A stretch of DNA of 64,000 nt from a bacterium ADurb.Bin236 (GTDB taxonomy: Bacteria > UBP15 > UBA6099). Shown piece after piece: positions 26,347 to 36,108 of this stretch. A model generated the notes under the pieces. It ran no database searches. It saw nothing but the letters and a program-made list of their open reading frames with translations, and had not been told where the DNA came from. The position numbers and the translations under genes were made by a program. The stretch is taken from contig MWCD01000006.1 of assembly GCA_002069885.1 (NCBI GenBank), forward strand, positions 45,813 through 109,812, given 5' to 3'. Numbering within the stretch: position 1 is the stretch's first letter; each line of letters starts with the position of its first letter.

Positions 26347-27321
26347 CTAAGAAAGCCGCGGTTCCTTCGCGTTTATCCATTCCTTCGCGGCGGCCTGAGG
26401 CGGGAGAGATGCGCGAGCGCCCTGCCGCGTGTCGCGTTTAAGCAATTCCTTTTCAATCGCGTCTATGGTTCGTTTTTTTTCCATCGCCCAAGCCGGGGCG
26501 ATCAGCAGGTCTGACGGCCCGTCGGCGGTCAGGCGCTGTATGACGATGCCGGGAGTTAGCAGTTCGAGATAGTCGCAGACGAGCGAGACATAATCCTCGA
26601 ATCTGAAGATGGGAATCTCGCCGCGCGCGTGAGCTTCCGCAAGAGGAGTGTCCTTGAGAATGTGAAGGAGATGAATCTTGACGCCGTTTACGCCGAGGTC
26701 GGAGAGGAGGCGCGCGGAGTCCAGCATCATCTCGCGCGTCTCGCCCGGCAGGCCGAGGATGATATGTCCGCATATTTTCAGGTTGCCCCTGTTGAGAGCC
26801 CGGTTCGCCGCGTCCACGAAAGAGGCGACATTGTGCCGCCTGTTAATTCGCTCGAGCGTGCTGTCATGCGCGGATTGCAGTCCGAGTTCGATCCACGTTT
26901 CCCTGCCGTCTCCGATGGAGGCAAGAATGTCGAGAACCTCGTCCGGCACGCAATCCGGCCTTGTGCCTACGGACAGACCGACAACGTCATCGCAGGCGAG
27001 AGCCTCGGAGTACGCCCGTTCGAGCGTTTCCACTGGGGCGTATGTGTTCGTGAACGCCTGAAAATACGCAAGGAATTTTTCCGCTTTGTATCTGGCCCGC
27101 ATGAATTCAGCGCCCTTGCGAACCTGTTCTCTGATCGGGGCCCGTTCCCTTCTGGTGTTCGGACTGAAACCCTGATTGTTGCAGTATATGCAGCCGCCCT
27201 CGCCCAGCGAGCCGTCCCTGTTCGGACACGTGAAGCCAGCGTCTATCGATATCTTATAGACCTTGCAGCCGAACCTGCCCTTCAGATAGTCGCTGAACGC
27301 AAGATACCTTTTCTCATTCAT
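26347..27321 (-). CDS. YhcC-type (TIGR01212) radical SAM protein
   Basis: A 324-residue radical SAM protein. The cluster motif is the elongated form typical of this family: CPNRDGSLGEGGCIYCNN, in which the first Cys is separated by a loop from the CxxC pair. Downstream blocks are GLQSAHDSTLERINRRH and GHIILGLPGETREMM, shared with coproporphyrinogen oxidase-like and Elp3-like radical SAM enzymes. The physiological substrate of YhcC proteins is not established. The start MNEKRYLAFSDYLK matches the family N-terminus. Single gene. Confidence 0.9.
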   Translation of the reverse strand: MNEKRYLAFSDYLKGRFGCKVYKISIDAGFTCPNRDGSLGEGGCIYCNNQGFSPNTRRERAPIREQVRKGAEFMRARYKAEKFLAYFQAFTNTYAPVETLERAYSEALACDDVVGLSVGTRPDCVPDEVLDILASIGDGRETWIELGLQSAHDSTLERINRRHNVASFVDAANRALNRGNLKICGHIILGLPGETREMMLDSARLLSDLGVNGVKIHLLHILKDTPLAEAHARGEIPIFRFEDYVSLVCDYLELLTPGIVIQRLTADGPSDLLIAPAWAMEKKRTIDAIEKELLKRDTRQGARASLPPQAAAKEWINAKEPRLS

Positions 27322-27492
27322 CCGTTTTCCGCCGATCCCAAGCTAAGCCCGGTTTTCTTGCGAAAAATCCGGTCTGAGTCCCGAATAGTATAAACCCGAA
27401 TAAACAGTTGTGAAAGATTTTTGCCGGAGGCTACGGATTCCGAAGCGTTAAATAGCCCCGGCGAGGCTTAGCGAAGGACGGGGGAGGCGGGT

Positions 27493-28929
27493 TCAGAGTT
27501 TGATCGCAGAGCCATCCATGCTTGAATCGGAAATGTTGAAGAATGACAACACGGTGGGGGCTATGTCGATGATGGAAGCTTGTTCGACGACGCGGCGGGG
27601 GATGCCGGGTCCGGAGAAGACGATAGGGATTCCCGCGTTTTCGGATGAGAGGCCGCCGTGCGTGCGCGAGTCCGGGTTGTCCGATATGTAGCAGCCATGT
27701 TCGGAGGCGGAGAATAGGACGACGTCTCCGCTCCTCGGGCAGTCCAGCCCCCGGATGTTGTCGATGGCTCGCGGGAACCTGTCCAGCTTGTCCCAGAAGA
27801 AATCGTCCGGCGCTGACACAGAGCCGCGTTTGTAGATGGAGTAGCCGGAGCCGGGAGCGGCCCTGACGAGTATTATCGAGTCGGAGTCCGGCCTGACTGC
27901 CGGGTCGTCGCCGCGGCAGACGGATTCGACGGCTTCGGCGAGAGGAAGGACGTCGCGTTCGAGGGATGGCTCGGCGCCCCAGTCTCCGGAAGCCCCGTCG
28001 AGGGCGTAGAACTGCGCGCAGCCTCCGATGATAGACACGTGGCAGTTGCGGCCGGGCAATAACTTTGCGCCTAGAGACGCGCGAAAACCCCGCGCCTCCA
28101 AAGCCTCCCGCAGCCTGCCGGTGGTTATCATGTTCGAGCTTTGGAGCCATGTCTGGCCGTGGTCCGAGCAGAGGACGAGGCGCGTCGAGTCGCGCGCGCC
28201 CGACTGTTCCAGCAACCGGACGAGCGAGGAGACGCGCGGGTCGACGGCTTCTTTCAGGTAGGCCGCTTGGCCCGCCGCGCCCGTGTGGTGACACCATGCG
28301 TCAAGCCCGCTGAAATAGAGCGTGTAGATGTTCGGCAGTCCGTTGCGGCGGATGTCCGAAACGGCAGCTTGCCATGTGCGCAGGTCGATCCGTTTGAAAT
28401 CCAGCAAACCCTTCGAACTGAGGGCGAAATACACCATATCGCCGCGGTTAGGCCGCACCCATCTGCCGGCTCCCCGGCTCACTTGGTTGAAGACGACCGC
28501 GCTGGTCAGTCCGTGTTCGGCCGCGATTTCGTATATCGTCCGAGCGGGGGGATACAGGCTGTCGTTTATCAGCCCCCTCGGATTCTTCATCGGAAGCAAA
28601 AGGGTGGGCCAGCCGAACAGCTTGTAGCCGAACACCCCCGCCGCCGTGTCAGCGCTGGTGAAGTCGAGGACGCGCGCGGGCGCGGCGGAGCGCTCCACCC
28701 ATCCGTTTCCGACTATGCCGTGTCGCCTGACCTCCAGCCCGGTAAACAGCGAGGTCTGCGCAGGCAGAGTTTCTGTGGGATAAATTGTCGAGCCGAACCT
28801 GACCTTGGCTCCGTCGGCGAATGCCTCGGCGAATCCGGGCAGTTCCCCGTCGGCTAGCATGTTGTAGAAAACCTCGCGCTTGAGCGCGTCCACAACCACA
28901 ATGATGACGGAAGATATGGGCCGGGACAT
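27493..28929 (-). CDS. Alkaline phosphatase-superfamily nucleotide pyrophosphatase/phosphodiesterase
   Basis: A 478-residue protein starting MSRPISSVIIVVVDALK, with Asp of VVVDAL as the first metal ligand. The catalytic Thr is in STIYPTETLPAQTSLFTG, the pattern of NPP-like phosphodiesterases. Other ligands appear in FSGLDAWCHH and LCSDHGQTW, and the final His in SRTHGGLSS. It probably hydrolyses a phosphodiester or phosphonate. The N-terminus has no signal peptide, which is unusual for this group and suggests a cytoplasmic enzyme. It overlaps the upstream Cys-rich gene by one base (TGATG). Confidence 0.85.
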   Translation of the reverse strand: MSRPISSVIIVVVDALKREVFYNMLADGELPGFAEAFADGAKVRFGSTIYPTETLPAQTSLFTGLEVRRHGIVGNGWVERSAAPARVLDFTSADTAAGVFGYKLFGWPTLLLPMKNPRGLINDSLYPPARTIYEIAAEHGLTSAVVFNQVSRGAGRWVRPNRGDMVYFALSSKGLLDFKRIDLRTWQAAVSDIRRNGLPNIYTLYFSGLDAWCHHTGAAGQAAYLKEAVDPRVSSLVRLLEQSGARDSTRLVLCSDHGQTWLQSSNMITTGRLREALEARGFRASLGAKLLPGRNCHVSIIGGCAQFYALDGASGDWGAEPSLERDVLPLAEAVESVCRGDDPAVRPDSDSIILVRAAPGSGYSIYKRGSVSAPDDFFWDKLDRFPRAIDNIRGLDCPRSGDVVLFSASEHGCYISDNPDSRTHGGLSSENAGIPIVFSGPGIPRRVVEQASIIDIAPTVLSFFNISDSSMDGSAIKL

Positions 28930-29117
28930 CACGCGTCTCCGGCGGGGCCTGTTTTTTTCCGGTCGCGTTTTTTGACGACGGGTTTGACGTTGCCAGCCGA
29001 ATCGAACAAATCGAGGTTGCGTGACGCTCTTTCGTACTTGGGGCAGGAGACCACGTTCACGCCGGAAGGCTGTTTGCAGTCGCGAGCGCATGAAGCGCAC
29101 ACCGGATTGACATTCAT
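28929..29117 (-). CDS. Small Cys-rich protein coupled to the phosphodiesterase
   Basis: A 62-residue protein with a compact cysteine group, CASCARDC followed by SCPKYE, suggesting a small zinc- or iron-sulphur-binding knuckle, then a basic tail (KKRDRKKTG). The start has GCGGAGGCG upstream, and the TGA overlaps the ATG of the phosphodiesterase gene, so the two are translationally coupled. The short length and good ribosome-binding site argue for a real gene. The family is not recognised. Confidence 0.65.
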   Translation of the reverse strand: MNVNPVCASCARDCKQPSGVNVVSCPKYERASRNLDLFDSAGNVKPVVKKRDRKKTGPAGDA

Positions 29118-29204
29118 TTTCCGCGCCTCCGCGCCGCCCGGCGGCTAGACCGAAACCCTGAGAACGCGGGGTTTCGACGCCGCGCCGCGCGCGCCAAATA
29201 CTAT

Positions 29205-29233
29205 TTTACACCCGCGCGCGCTTTCTGTATAAT
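29205..29233 (+). promoter_or_regulatory. Strong sigma-70-type promoter of the FapA-REC operon
   Basis: TTTACA at 29205-29210 and a perfect TATAAT at 29228-29233, separated by exactly 17 bp. About 90 bases of leader precede the ATG at 29333. Confidence 0.65.
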
Positions 29234-29332
29234 AACTTATCATGTTCTCGGAGAGAATTATTTCAACAGGAAATGAGCCGCCGGGCGCGGTCGCTGCAAT
29301 CGCGCGGTCGGTCTCGCCCACGGAGGGCTTCT

Positions 29333-31114
29333 ATGGCTAAAAACGCCGGTCATGGCGGGTCTGTCGAGATAGAGATATCCCGAGACCATTTCAACGCCTA
29401 CCTTCATGTCAGAAGCAAGATCCCGCCCGCCGCCGAAGAGGTATTCGAGGCCCTCAAGGCGGAAAAGATCACGAGCGGCATCAAGAGCGCGGACAAGCTC
29501 AGGATATTCCTCGAAAATATGGAGTTGTACAACAACACGCTCATTATCGCCGCCGGACAGCCGTTCACATACGGCACGGACGCTCGGATAGAGTACATGT
29601 TCGAGACCGACGATCGAACCCGCATGGAGGACGAGCTTGCCGGAGCCGACTCCGTGGATTTCAGGTCTATAGGCTCCATCGCCAGCGTCAGGAAAGGCGA
29701 TGTGATAGCCAGAAAGATACCGGCCACGCAGGGCGAGGCAGGCCTGACGGTGTTCGGGCTGAAGCTTCCCGGCGAGTGGGGAATGGACTTAACTCTCAGG
29801 GCTGGCAAAAACGTCTCGATGTCCGAAAACAAACTCGACTTCATCGCTGACATAGACGGCGCGCCGATAGTTTCAAAAGGCATGATAAGGGTCGATCCCG
29901 TTCTGATAATCGAGGGGGACGTCGATTACTCGACAGGCAACGTGGTCTTCGACGGAACTGTGGCGGTGAAGGGCAGCGTGCTGGACGGGTTCACGGTGGA
30001 CGCAAGGGGCGACGTGATAGTGGAGAACACCATACAGAGCGCGCGAGTCAGTGCCGGCGGCGACATCGTGGTCAAACGCGGCATCCTCACGCGCGGCAAG
30101 GGCATAGTGACGGCCGAGGGCAACATATACGCAAAATTCATAGAGAATTCGACCATCGAGTGCGAGGGCAATGTGGTGGTCGAAAACGCGATTATGAACA
30201 GCTTCACCAGCGCGAACGGCAAGGTTCTAGCGATGACGAATGAGGGCGCGATAATCGGGGGCAGGACGATGGCCTTCGACCGCGTCGCCTGCCGCAACCT
30301 CGGAACCGCCACCCACCCGACCACAGTCGTCCAGTGCGGATATCGGTTCGAGGTTCAGCGCAAATACCTCGAAGGCGTCGCCAAACTGCAGGCTGTTCAA
30401 AAACAGATAAAAGAGCTTCAGAAGAACTATGAATTCGTGTCGAGGACGAACTTTGACGACATAGACAGACTAGGCGAGATCCGCGGCAAGATGATGAAGA
30501 TGCTAAAAATTCAAGACCAGATGAAGGAAGAGTTGACTGACTTGAACGCGACGCGGATATTCAACCAGTTCGCGATGGCCGAGGTGGAGCAGGCGGCGTA
30601 TCCGGGCGCGGTCATATTCATCGGGGACGCGCGTTTCAACGTTAAAAAGGAAACGAAGTTCGCCAGCTTCAAATGGGACGCAGAGGAGAAGACGATTTAT
30701 ATGTCTTCGTTCGACGAGACGGCGCAGGGCATGAGGAAGTCCGGAGCGCGCGCCAAGACTGTCCTTGTCATCGACGACTCGAAAGCGGTGAGGAAAACGC
30801 TGCGGCTCATCGTGGAAAAGATGGGTCTGCGCGTTGCGGGAGAAGCTGAAGACGGCTCGGAAGGCGTCGAGCTTTACAGGCAACTCCGACCCAGCCTCGT
30901 CACCTGCGACATCGCGATGATTAACATGAACGGCGTGGAAACTCTGAAGGCGATTAAAAAAGACAACCCGAAGGCCCGCGTGGTGATGATTTCTTCCGAG
31001 CGGGACAAATCGCAGATACTCGACTGCGTGATGGCCGGAGCAAAGGACTACATCCTGAAACCTTTCGTGCCGAGCCGGGTCGTCACTGTAATAAGAAGCG
31101 CGTTGGAAAACTGA
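29333..31114 (+). CDS. DUF342/FapA-like protein fused to a receiver domain
   Basis: A 593-residue protein. The first 470 residues are a FapA (DUF342) polypeptide. This has an N-terminal alpha/beta part, then a beta-helix with repeating strands such as GTVAVKGSVLDGFTVDARGD, DIVVKRGILTRGKG and NIYAKFIENSTIE, then a coiled coil (VQKQIKELQKNYEFV). The C-terminal 120 residues form a receiver domain: VLVIDDSKAVRK, phospho-acceptor D526 in TCDIAM, and YILKPF. The start at 29333 follows CGGAGGGC. FapA proteins form polar assemblies or modulate kinases; a receiver fusion would make that phosphorylation-dependent. Next in the operon are HPt and HD-GYP genes. Confidence 0.85.
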   Translation: MAKNAGHGGSVEIEISRDHFNAYLHVRSKIPPAAEEVFEALKAEKITSGIKSADKLRIFLENMELYNNTLIIAAGQPFTYGTDARIEYMFETDDRTRMEDELAGADSVDFRSIGSIASVRKGDVIARKIPATQGEAGLTVFGLKLPGEWGMDLTLRAGKNVSMSENKLDFIADIDGAPIVSKGMIRVDPVLIIEGDVDYSTGNVVFDGTVAVKGSVLDGFTVDARGDVIVENTIQSARVSAGGDIVVKRGILTRGKGIVTAEGNIYAKFIENSTIECEGNVVVENAIMNSFTSANGKVLAMTNEGAIIGGRTMAFDRVACRNLGTATHPTTVVQCGYRFEVQRKYLEGVAKLQAVQKQIKELQKNYEFVSRTNFDDIDRLGEIRGKMMKMLKIQDQMKEELTDLNATRIFNQFAMAEVEQAAYPGAVIFIGDARFNVKKETKFASFKWDAEEKTIYMSSFDETAQGMRKSGARAKTVLVIDDSKAVRKTLRLIVEKMGLRVAGEAEDGSEGVELYRQLRPSLVTCDIAMINMNGVETLKAIKKDNPKARVVMISSERDKSQILDCVMAGAKDYILKPFVPSRVVTVIRSALEN

Positions 31115-31167
31115 AAACATCGGGCGGTCACATCATGAGCGAAGACTTTTTCACGGAGGGGGAGAAG

Positions 31168-31491
31168 ATGGACATCAGAGAGATAGCGCTTGAGGAAATC
31201 GGGGAGATAGTGGACGGGATAAAGGCCGACTGCGCGCGGCTTGAGAGCGGTTGCGACGCGGCGGAGTTCGTCAAGTCTGCCGCGATAAGGGTGCACACCA
31301 TCGCCGGGAGCGCCGCGCTCGCCGGTCTTATGGAAATCAGCAAGGTGGGCGCGGGGGCCGAATCGTTCATCAGAAAATACGAAGGCTCGGACGCCGCCCT
31401 TCTGCTGGAAAAATTCAGGGTTTGCGCCTTGGAGATCGAAGTGATGCTTCGAGACGCACGCCAAGGCGCGCGAGGTGACGACAATGTCTGA
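31168..31491 (+). CDS. HPt-domain phosphotransfer protein
   Basis: A 107-residue all-helical protein with the HPt signature IRVHTIAGSAALAGLMEIS, whose His is the likely phospho-acceptor. The ATG at 31168 follows a strong GGAGGGGGAG site; an alternative ATG at 31135 would add 11 residues. It should shuttle phosphate between a histidine kinase and receiver domains such as the one fused to the FapA-like protein just upstream. Its 3' end overlaps the start of the HD-GYP gene by eight bases, indicating coupled translation. Confidence 0.75.
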   Translation: MDIREIALEEIGEIVDGIKADCARLESGCDAAEFVKSAAIRVHTIAGSAALAGLMEISKVGAGAESFIRKYEGSDAALLLEKFRVCALEIEVMLRDARQGARGDDNV

Positions 31492-33133
31492 CAAAAACCA
31501 GTCCGCTCTTGACCTTGAAATAGAACTCAAACTTGCGAACTTCAAACTGGACATCGTTCAGGAAATCACCCGAATGCTTCCGCGCTCCGAGACTCCCCTT
31601 CAGACGCTCAATTTCATCATGGACCGCATATTCAGCCTAGTCGAGATGGAAGGCGCTTCCATACTACTGCTAGACGCCTCCGGCGACAACCTCGAATTTT
31701 TTATGGTCAGAGGCGAAAAAGAAGAAGAATTGACCGGGGTTAGAATGGACGCCTCGAAGGGCATTGCCGGAAAAGTCATCGCATCCGGTGAATCTGTCCT
31801 CATTGAGAACACTGAAAAAGACAGGGATTTCTACAAAAACATAGATGAAACAGTCGGGTATAGCACCCGTTCTCTTATAGCAGTGCCTTTGAAATCCGGA
31901 GACAGAGTGATAGGAGTGCTCGAAGGCGTCAATATAGACGACGAGGAAGTCAAAAGCCCCGCCCAGTTGTCGGAGGTCTTTGAAAGCCTTGCCGGCGTCA
32001 TCTCGATGACCCTCGAAAACGAGCGCTTGATAGAGGGCATGAAAAAAGACGTAGAAAGAAAACAACGCCTTCTTGATGTCAGCCACGCAGTCAACAGCAG
32101 CCTTTCTCTGTCGGACGTTCTGTCGGCTGTGATGAACGCGGCAAAGGACATACTCGGAGTCGAGGCCGCATCATTGTTGCTGCTTGACAATGAAAAAGAG
32201 AATCTTGTCTTCCATGTCGTCACAGGCGAAAAGAAACGCGATTTGGAGAAAGTTTCAATCTCAGCCTCGACGGGCATAGCCGGGGCCTGCGCGACGTCGG
32301 GCGCTCCCATCATCTGCAACGATGTGCATAGCGATTCCCGATTCGACAGTTCGCTGGATAAAAAGACGGGATTCGTCACCCGCTCCGTGCTGTGCGTTCC
32401 TTTGCGCTCGGACAACGAGGTTTCAGGCGTGCTGCAGGCGATAAACAAAAAAGGAGACGCGGAGTTCGACGAAGACGACCTTGCCCTGCTGGACATGATA
32501 TCGAGCGAGTCCGCAGTGGCGGTCAGGAACTCGCTGCTCATGAACCAGAAGAACGAGATGTTTATGGGCGCGGTCGCCTCGCTGTCTAAAGCCCTTGAAT
32601 CGAAAGACCCTTGCCATGCAGGGCACGCCGAACGCGTCGCCGGGTTCGCAGAATGCCTCGCCGGCTTCATGCGCCCGGACGACATTGAGCTTAAAGAAAT
32701 CCTCCACGTCGCCGGGTTGACCCATGATGCCGGAAAGCTCGCCGTTCCCGACGCCATTCTGCTTAAATCATCCTCGGTCGATTCCTCGGAAATGGATATT
32801 ATAAAGAAACACGCCGCGCTTTCATGCGAGATAATCAACCCCATCGGCGTTGAGAAAGAAGTCAGCGCCGCCGTCCTCCGCCACCACGAACGATGGGACG
32901 GTGCCGGTTATCCCGAAGGGCTTGCCGGGGCGGATATCCCCTTAGCGTCCCGCATTCTAGCCGTCGCGGACGCCTTTGACGCCATGACCTCCCCGCGCCC
33001 GCACAGAGAAAAACTTTCCACCGCCGAAGCGGTCGAGGAAATCAAGCGCAACTCCGGCTCTCAGTTCGATCCGGCGGTCGTTGAATCATTCGTCATCGCT
33101 TGGGAAAACGATATGTTGGATATCGCCAAATAG
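31484..33133 (+). CDS. GAF-GAF-HD-GYP cyclic-di-GMP phosphodiesterase
   Basis: A 549-residue cytoplasmic sensor-effector. Two similar GAF domains (about residues 25-185 and 205-355) repeat the pattern EGASILLLDASGDNLEF and EAASLLLLDNEKENLVF, each followed by a GIAG loop. The C-terminal HD-GYP domain has the HD pair in LTHDAGKLAVPD, HHERWDGAGYPEGLAG and ADAFDAMTS. HD-GYP proteins hydrolyse c-di-GMP. The sequence around the HD region deviates slightly from consensus but the metal ligands are kept. It is the last gene of the FapA-REC/HPt operon, so receiver/HPt signalling may control c-di-GMP. Confidence 0.9.
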   Translation: MSDKNQSALDLEIELKLANFKLDIVQEITRMLPRSETPLQTLNFIMDRIFSLVEMEGASILLLDASGDNLEFFMVRGEKEEELTGVRMDASKGIAGKVIASGESVLIENTEKDRDFYKNIDETVGYSTRSLIAVPLKSGDRVIGVLEGVNIDDEEVKSPAQLSEVFESLAGVISMTLENERLIEGMKKDVERKQRLLDVSHAVNSSLSLSDVLSAVMNAAKDILGVEAASLLLLDNEKENLVFHVVTGEKKRDLEKVSISASTGIAGACATSGAPIICNDVHSDSRFDSSLDKKTGFVTRSVLCVPLRSDNEVSGVLQAINKKGDAEFDEDDLALLDMISSESAVAVRNSLLMNQKNEMFMGAVASLSKALESKDPCHAGHAERVAGFAECLAGFMRPDDIELKEILHVAGLTHDAGKLAVPDAILLKSSSVDSSEMDIIKKHAALSCEIINPIGVEKEVSAAVLRHHERWDGAGYPEGLAGADIPLASRILAVADAFDAMTSPRPHREKLSTAEAVEEIKRNSGSQFDPAVVESFVIAWENDMLDIAK

Positions 33134-33216
33134 CCCTTAGGTTTTTCAACGATTTTTTCGTTGATCAGAACGCGGAATAGAAGCGCCGCTTTCGGCGCCG
33201 GCGTGAATTTGTTTAT

Positions 33217-33525
33217 AAGAAACATGACGATTTGTTAGATGAATCTACCCATTACTTATGAATAAAACCGAATTCTACATTAGGATTCGGGAGCGATTGC
33301 TCAGAGCGGATGAAATGCGAGGCGCAAGGCGCGTTTTTGAATAAATAGAACATATAGGGTTCATGGACAAAAAAAAGCGGCGGCAACGAAGCAGTTCGCC
33401 GGTATGAAAATCGCCCCGGCTCGTCGGCTCTATCGACGAATCCGGGATAAAAATTGCGTCATGCACAAAGGTAAAACTTTGCGTATGGCACACAGATGGT
33501 GGGTTAAATTATTTAATAAATAATT
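33217..33525. repeat. Composite repeat: B fragment, inverted C, inverted B fragment
   Basis: 33217-33250 resembles the start of family B (ATGAATCTACCCATTA). 33268-33446 is family C in the opposite orientation to 23143-23321. 33455-33525 resembles the other half of B on the opposite strand, with stem halves GCACAAAG and CTTTGCGT. The whole sits between the convergent HD-GYP and hpf genes, and no coding sequence is credible in 33134-33587. Confidence 0.7.
33268..33446. repeat. Family C dispersed repeat (copy C2)
   Basis: The inverted partner of 23143-23321, sharing GAAATGCGAGGCGCAAG, the ATAGAACATA block, GGCAACGAAGCAGTTCGCC and CGTCGGCTCTATCGACGAAT. The two copies lie about 10 kb apart in opposite orientation. 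Confidence 0.75.
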
Positions 33526-33587
33526 GGCATAAGGGAAAGTTCTTAAATTTCCCTTAAAACTCAACCCTGATAATCCGTGATTTGAGC

Positions 33588-34154
33588 TTATTCGTATTCC
33601 GGCTCGATGAGGGCGAAGTCGCCGTCGTTGCGCGCGTAGAGCACGTTTATCTGGTCCGTATCCGAGTTCAGGAAGACGTAGAAGCTGTGATTGAGCATCT
33701 CCATCTGGAGGCTTGCCTCGGAGGGGGTCATGGGCTTGACGGCGAACTTTTTGGTTCTTACGATTTCCGGTTCGCGTTTGCCGGGCGTGTCTTCGTAGGG
33801 CGGGGCGATGGGGTCTAGTTCCGCGCTGTGTTTCACTCCGCGCCCGCGTCCGACTTGTTTCTGTTTGAAGCGTTTGAGCTGGCGTTCGAGTTTTTCGGCG
33901 GCGATGTCGATCGAGGCATACATGCTGATGGAGGCCTCTTCGCAGCGGAATATGGAGCCGTTGGCGGTCAGTGTGACCTCCACCCGCTGGGTTTCCTCCG
34001 CGCTCTTGTTGTCTTGATATTGCAACTCGACTTCCGCGCGTGACACTTTGTCGTAGTATTTCGAGAGCCGGCCGATCTTGTCGTTTACGTAATCGCGAAG
34101 CGACTGGGTCACTTTCACGTTGTTGCCTTTGATGACGATTTTCATGGTTTTCAT
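33588..34154 (-). CDS. hpf: Ribosome hibernation promoting factor, long form
   Basis: A 188-residue protein. Residues 1-105 are the HPF/RaiA (YfiA) domain, with KIVIKGNNVKVTQSLRDYV and ASIDIAAEKLERQLKRFKQK. A flexible linker follows, then a C-terminal domain containing VRTKKFAVKPMTPSEASLQM and FYVFLNSDT, the dimerising element of long HPF that pairs 70S ribosomes into 100S. The start has GGGAGGG upstream. It is the last gene after lptA-like, lptB and lptF/G; in E. coli hpf also lies downstream of lptA-lptB. Confidence 0.95.
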   Translation of the reverse strand: MKTMKIVIKGNNVKVTQSLRDYVNDKIGRLSKYYDKVSRAEVELQYQDNKSAEETQRVEVTLTANGSIFRCEEASISMYASIDIAAEKLERQLKRFKQKQVGRGRGVKHSAELDPIAPPYEDTPGKREPEIVRTKKFAVKPMTPSEASLQMEMLNHSFYVFLNSDTDQINVLYARNDGDFALIEPEYE

Positions 34155-34206
34155 TGGAGTCCCTCCCGTGTGCGGCGGAAAGTTGAACGCCCCGCCGGGC
34201 GCGTAT

Positions 34207-35295
34207 TTATCTTGATGCCCTGTAACAAAGCGCCGCTCCGGCTATCATCAGGGCGATATTCGGCAGCCACGCGGCGAGCGCCGGGTTCAGAAACGCCTGT
34301 CCCAACCCTCGCAATATCATCTGCGAGATATAATATATTAAAATTATTATAATGCTCAACCCGAATCCCACAGACGAGCCGGACCTCTGCGGTTTCAGCC
34401 CCAACGGCGCGGCTATCAGGACGAAAGTGAAACTGGCGAACGGGATGGCCAGTTTGCTGTGAAAATCCACTTTCAGCTTGTTTAGCGCCGTTTTTTCGAT
34501 TTGCTGCTTCTCCAGCAGTTCTATCCTGTCCTTCAATTCCCTGAATGTGTAGTCGCCCGCGCGAGTCTTCTGCCGGGCCATGTCTTCCAGCTTCTGTTTA
34601 AATATTATATCCAGCCTTTCGAACGTTACAAGGTTTTTAAGCTCTCCGGCGGAGTTGAAAAGCAGTTGCGAGCCGTTCCTGAAGCGCCAGACGTTGTCCA
34701 CCCATACCGCTTCCCGCGCGATGGTTATTTTCGAGACCCGCCCGTTTTCCATCTGCGTGTAGCACACGTCCACCAGCCGCCTGCCTTCCATCGAGTCCGC
34801 GTAAAGCACGCTTTTCAGACCCTCGTCTCCGAATTCGGGTATCAGCGCGTTTTCTTTCCGTATATTCTCTCCCGCCTCCACTTTTATCTGGTCCACCAGC
34901 GCGTTGAATTCGGTGTTGGCCATAGGGGCCAGAGTGTCGTTCATCAGAAGGGTCAGCACGCTTACTGTCAGGCCGAAGACGAGAGTGGGGGCAAGAAGCC
35001 GGGAGAAGCTGACCCCGCCGGAGCGCCACGCCGTCATCTCTAGGTCCGTCGAGAACCGGCTGAACGCCAGAAGCACGCTGAACAGGGCCGACATCGGAAG
35101 CGTGAGCGCCACTATCCACGGCATCTTCAGCAGGAACACCTTGACAACGGTGGGCGCGCTCACCGAGTAGTCGGCGGCGAGCCGGATTATTTCGTATATC
35201 CCGCCGACCCCCAGAAGCAGCGCGGTGAACGCGAGAACGCCGAAAGCGAATGTCGGGACTATCTCTCCGAGGACGGCTCTGTCGGTAAGCTTCAT
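34207..35295 (-). CDS. LptF/LptG-family LPS export permease
   Basis: A 362-residue YjgP/YjgQ-family inner-membrane protein: two or three N-terminal TM helices (residues 12-120), a periplasmic beta-jellyroll region (about 125-260), a coiled stretch and three C-terminal TM helices. KMPWIVALTLPMSALFSVLL and FRNGSQLLF-type segments are typical. With LptB it forms the ABC transporter that drives LPS to the outer membrane. Only one permease gene is here; its LptF/LptG partner must lie elsewhere, or the protein could homodimerise. It lies 51 bases after lptB. Confidence 0.9.
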   Translation of the reverse strand: MKLTDRAVLGEIVPTFAFGVLAFTALLLGVGGIYEIIRLAADYSVSAPTVVKVFLLKMPWIVALTLPMSALFSVLLAFSRFSTDLEMTAWRSGGVSFSRLLAPTLVFGLTVSVLTLLMNDTLAPMANTEFNALVDQIKVEAGENIRKENALIPEFGDEGLKSVLYADSMEGRRLVDVCYTQMENGRVSKITIAREAVWVDNVWRFRNGSQLLFNSAGELKNLVTFERLDIIFKQKLEDMARQKTRAGDYTFRELKDRIELLEKQQIEKTALNKLKVDFHSKLAIPFASFTFVLIAAPLGLKPQRSGSSVGFGLSIIIILIYYISQMILRGLGQAFLNPALAAWLPNIALMIAGAALCYRASR

Positions 35296-35346
35296 AGCGC
35301 CGTTCGGCGCCTCCGGACTCCGGACCGCGACGTCAAAAAACGCGGG

Positions 35347-36107
<761 letters not shown>

Positions 36108-36108
<1 letters not shown>

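Noticed and set aside
33275..33493. Small minus-strand frame
   Set aside because: It falls entirely within repeat families C and B, which are non-coding elsewhere.
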